This document shows, one piece after another, positions 62,150 to 64,000 of a DNA stretch of 64,000 nucleotides (within the stretch, counting starts at the first letter, position 1; the number at the start of each line of letters is the position of its first letter). The notes below the pieces were generated by a model. That model saw only the letters and a list, made by a program, of their open reading frames with translations. It was not told where the DNA came from and searched no databases. The stretch is from Myxococcus terminator_A (GTDB lineage Bacteria > Myxococcota > Myxococcia > Myxococcales > Myxococcaceae), in contig JBLZWL010000064.1 of the NCBI GenBank assembly GCA_049194865.1, forward strand, positions 52,693 to 116,692, in the 5' to 3' direction. A program made the translations under genes and the position numbers.

Positions 62150-64000
62150 ATGACCTCCCGGTCCGCCCTCTCGCGAGCACTCGTCGCCCTCGCCCTCTTT
62201 CCCTGCCTGGCCCTGGCCCTCCCCCGCCCCAAGGCCCCGGCGAAGCGCTACACCGTCGAGCAGTTCATGCAGACCACGACGGTGTCCGGCGCGTCCTTCT
62301 CCTCGGACGAGCAGCGGGGGCTCTACTCGTCGGACGAGACGGGCGTCTTCAACGTCTTCTCCGTGCCGGTGAAGGGCGGCAAGCCCACCCAGCTCACCCG
62401 CGCCAGGGACGCCTCCACCGCCGTCGGCTACTTCCCCACCGATGACCGCGTCCTCTTCACCCGGGACACCAGCGGCCAGGAGCGCCCCCACCTCTACGTA
62501 CGCGCGCTGGACGGCCAGGAGCAGGACCTCACTCCGGGCGACAAGCACCGCGCGGCCTTCTTCGGCTGGAGCCAGGACGACACCGCCTTCTACGTGCTCA
62601 CCAACGAGCGCGACGAGCGCTTCCTGGACCTCTACCGCTACGACGCGAAGACCTACGCCCGCACCCTGCTCCATGAGGGAGACGGCGAGCACGTGCCGAC
62701 CGCCCTCTCCCCGGACGAGAAGTGGCTGGCGCTGGAGAAGCCCCGGACGCTGTCGGACAGCGACGTCTACCTGCTCGAACTGGCCACGAAACAGCGCCAG
62801 CACCTCACCGCGCACCAGGGCCAGGCCACCTGGAAGGCGGCGACCTTCGACCCGACGTCCTCCGCGCTGTACCTGCTCACCAACGAGGGCTCCGAGTTCA
62901 CCCGCGTGGAGCGCCACGTGCTCGCCACCGGGAAGCGCGAGGCGGTGGAGGCGCCCACCTGGGACGCGCTGTCCACGACGTTCTCCAAGCGCGGCGCCTG
63001 GCGCGTCACCCGCGTCAACGAGGACGGCCGCACCACGCTGCGCGTCCACGACGTGAAGGCCGGCAAGCCCCTGGCGCTCCCAGGACTCCCCGAAGGCGCC
63101 ATCTCCGACGTGGCGCTGTCGCGCGGCGAGAAGCGGATGGCCTTCGTCGTCGATGGAGACCGCGCGCCGGGCAACCTGTACGTGCTCGACCTCGCCACGA
63201 AGAAGACCACGCGCCTGACGGACACGCTGAGCCGGGCGCTGGACGCGAGAGACCTGGTGGAGTCGGAGCGGGTGCGCTTCAAGTCCTTCGACGGGCTGGA
63301 GATTCCGGCGCTCCTCTACAAGCCGCATCAGACCACCGCGAAGCAGCGCGCCCCCGCCATCGTCTTCGTCCACGGGGGACCGGGGGGACAGTCCTCCAAG
63401 GGCTACAGCAGCTTCGTCCAGTTCCTGGTCCACCACGGCTACGCCGTGCTGGCCGTCAACAACCGGGGCAGCGAGGGCTACGGCAAGGCGTTCTTCGCGG
63501 CGGATGACCAGCAGCACGGCAAGGCGCCGCTCCAGGACTGCGTCGAGGCGAAGAAGTACCTCGCCGGCCTGCCCTACGTGGACGGCGAGCGCGTGGCCAT
63601 CCTCGGCCCCAGCTATGGCGGCTACATGGTGCTCGCGGCGCTGGCCTTCCACCCGGAGGTCTTCGCGGTGGGCGTGGACGCGTTCGGCATCACCGACTGG
63701 CTGAGCGCCCTGCGGGAGCTGCCGCCCCATAAAACGGCGCTGCGCGAGGCGCTCTACCAGGAAATGGGCAACCCCGAGACGCAGGAGGCGATGCTGCGCG
63801 ACATCTCCCCGCTGTTCCACGCGGAGAAGCTCCGCAAGCCCCTGCTCATCATCCAGGGCGCGCAGGACCCGCGCGTGCCCAAGGCGCGCACCGACGCGTT
63901 CGTCGAGGCCCTCCGGAAGAACGCCATGCCCCTGGACTACTTCGTCCTCCCGGACGACGGCCACGGGTTTGGCAGCAAGAAGAGTGAAGCGGAGACCCTC
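62150..64000 (+). CDS. S9 family prolyl oligopeptidase-like serine peptidase, 3' cut by window
   Basis: 617 residues visible with the frame still open at the window end; probably only a few residues are missing. A signal peptide (LSRALVALALFPCLALALP) precedes a beta-propeller region of about 370 residues and an alpha/beta-hydrolase domain. The nucleophile Ser is in ILGPSYGGYMVL (near residue 488), the oxyanion region in FVHGGPGGQ, the acid in GAQDPRVPKA (near 573) and the His in DDGHGFG (near 604). It should cleave peptides in the envelope or outside. Divergent from the methyltransferase with a 205-bp gap. Confidence 0.9.
   Translation, partial: MTSRSALSRALVALALFPCLALALPRPKAPAKRYTVEQFMQTTTVSGASFSSDEQRGLYSSDETGVFNVFSVPVKGGKPTQLTRARDASTAVGYFPTDDRVLFTRDTSGQERPHLYVRALDGQEQDLTPGDKHRAAFFGWSQDDTAFYVLTNERDERFLDLYRYDAKTYARTLLHEGDGEHVPTALSPDEKWLALEKPRTLSDSDVYLLELATKQRQHLTAHQGQATWKAATFDPTSSALYLLTNEGSEFTRVERHVLATGKREAVEAPTWDALSTTFSKRGAWRVTRVNEDGRTTLRVHDVKAGKPLALPGLPEGAISDVALSRGEKRMAFVVDGDRAPGNLYVLDLATKKTTRLTDTLSRALDARDLVESERVRFKSFDGLEIPALLYKPHQTTAKQRAPAIVFVHGGPGGQSSKGYSSFVQFLVHHGYAVLAVNNRGSEGYGKAFFAADDQQHGKAPLQDCVEAKKYLAGLPYVDGERVAILGPSYGGYMVLAALAFHPEVFAVGVDAFGITDWLSALRELPPHKTALREALYQEMGNPETQEAMLRDISPLFHAEKLRKPLLIIQGAQDPRVPKARTDAFVEALRKNAMPLDYFVLPDDGHGFGSKKSEAETL

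Overview
The window is GC-rich with dense, strongly GC3-biased coding. Its gene content (a 1,662-residue Ser/Thr-kinase/ATPase/histidine-kinase fusion, lipoprotein toxins with immunity partners, a Sec-exported RHS protein, a Cmx6-type Cas6) points to a myxobacterium of the Myxococcaceae. That placement is inference; no rRNA is present. No tRNA or rRNA gene was recognised.

Layout. 1-7.3 kb: housekeeping and metabolic genes (PLD/cardiolipin-synthase end, Ppx/GppA phosphatase, zinc alcohol dehydrogenase, queA coupled to an SDR gene, an XRE-cupin regulator with twin operators, a 2OG-Fe(II) oxygenase, a DUF4230 protein). 7.3-14.5 kb: an RHS toxin with a small putative immunity gene, then a lipoprotein. 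14.7-24.2 kb: a TPR protein, a TPP enzyme with an FAD amine oxidase, a hybrid histidine kinase, a DUF2270 protein and an isocitrate/isopropylmalate-type dehydrogenase with a clear terminator. 24.2-46.2 kb: a defence and conflict island. 46.2-64 kb: core-like genes again (SUI1/YciH, VKOR-DsbA fusion, YgfZ, fused spermidine synthase, OsmC, maleylacetoacetate isomerase with fumarylacetoacetase, giant kinase, methyltransferase, S9 peptidase cut by the window end).

The island holds two lipoprotein toxin/immunity operons, a complete type III-B cmr1-6 operon, a Cas6/Cmx6 gene and two CRISPR arrays that share one 36-bp repeat. Array 1 has 17 repeats. Array 2 has 41 plus a degenerate trailer repeat and is split by a 318-bp element. 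Nearly everything in the island is on the minus strand. Each array has a related leader of about 250 bp on its right side, each leader lies downstream of a cas transcription unit, and a conserved ~60-bp element lies upstream of both cmr1 and cas6. No cas1 or cas2 is present.

The most unusual arrangement is at array 1. The array reads leftward straight into a lipoprotein toxin/immunity pair whose start codon is 38 bp from the last repeat. A lone degenerate CRISPR repeat lies on the far side of that pair, as if the cassette sat inside an older, longer array. At the right edge of the island are a decayed SWIM-domain gene, an orphan SMI1/KNR4 immunity gene and a 13-codon scar of a lost toxin whose end matches the end of the intact toxin 17 kb away.
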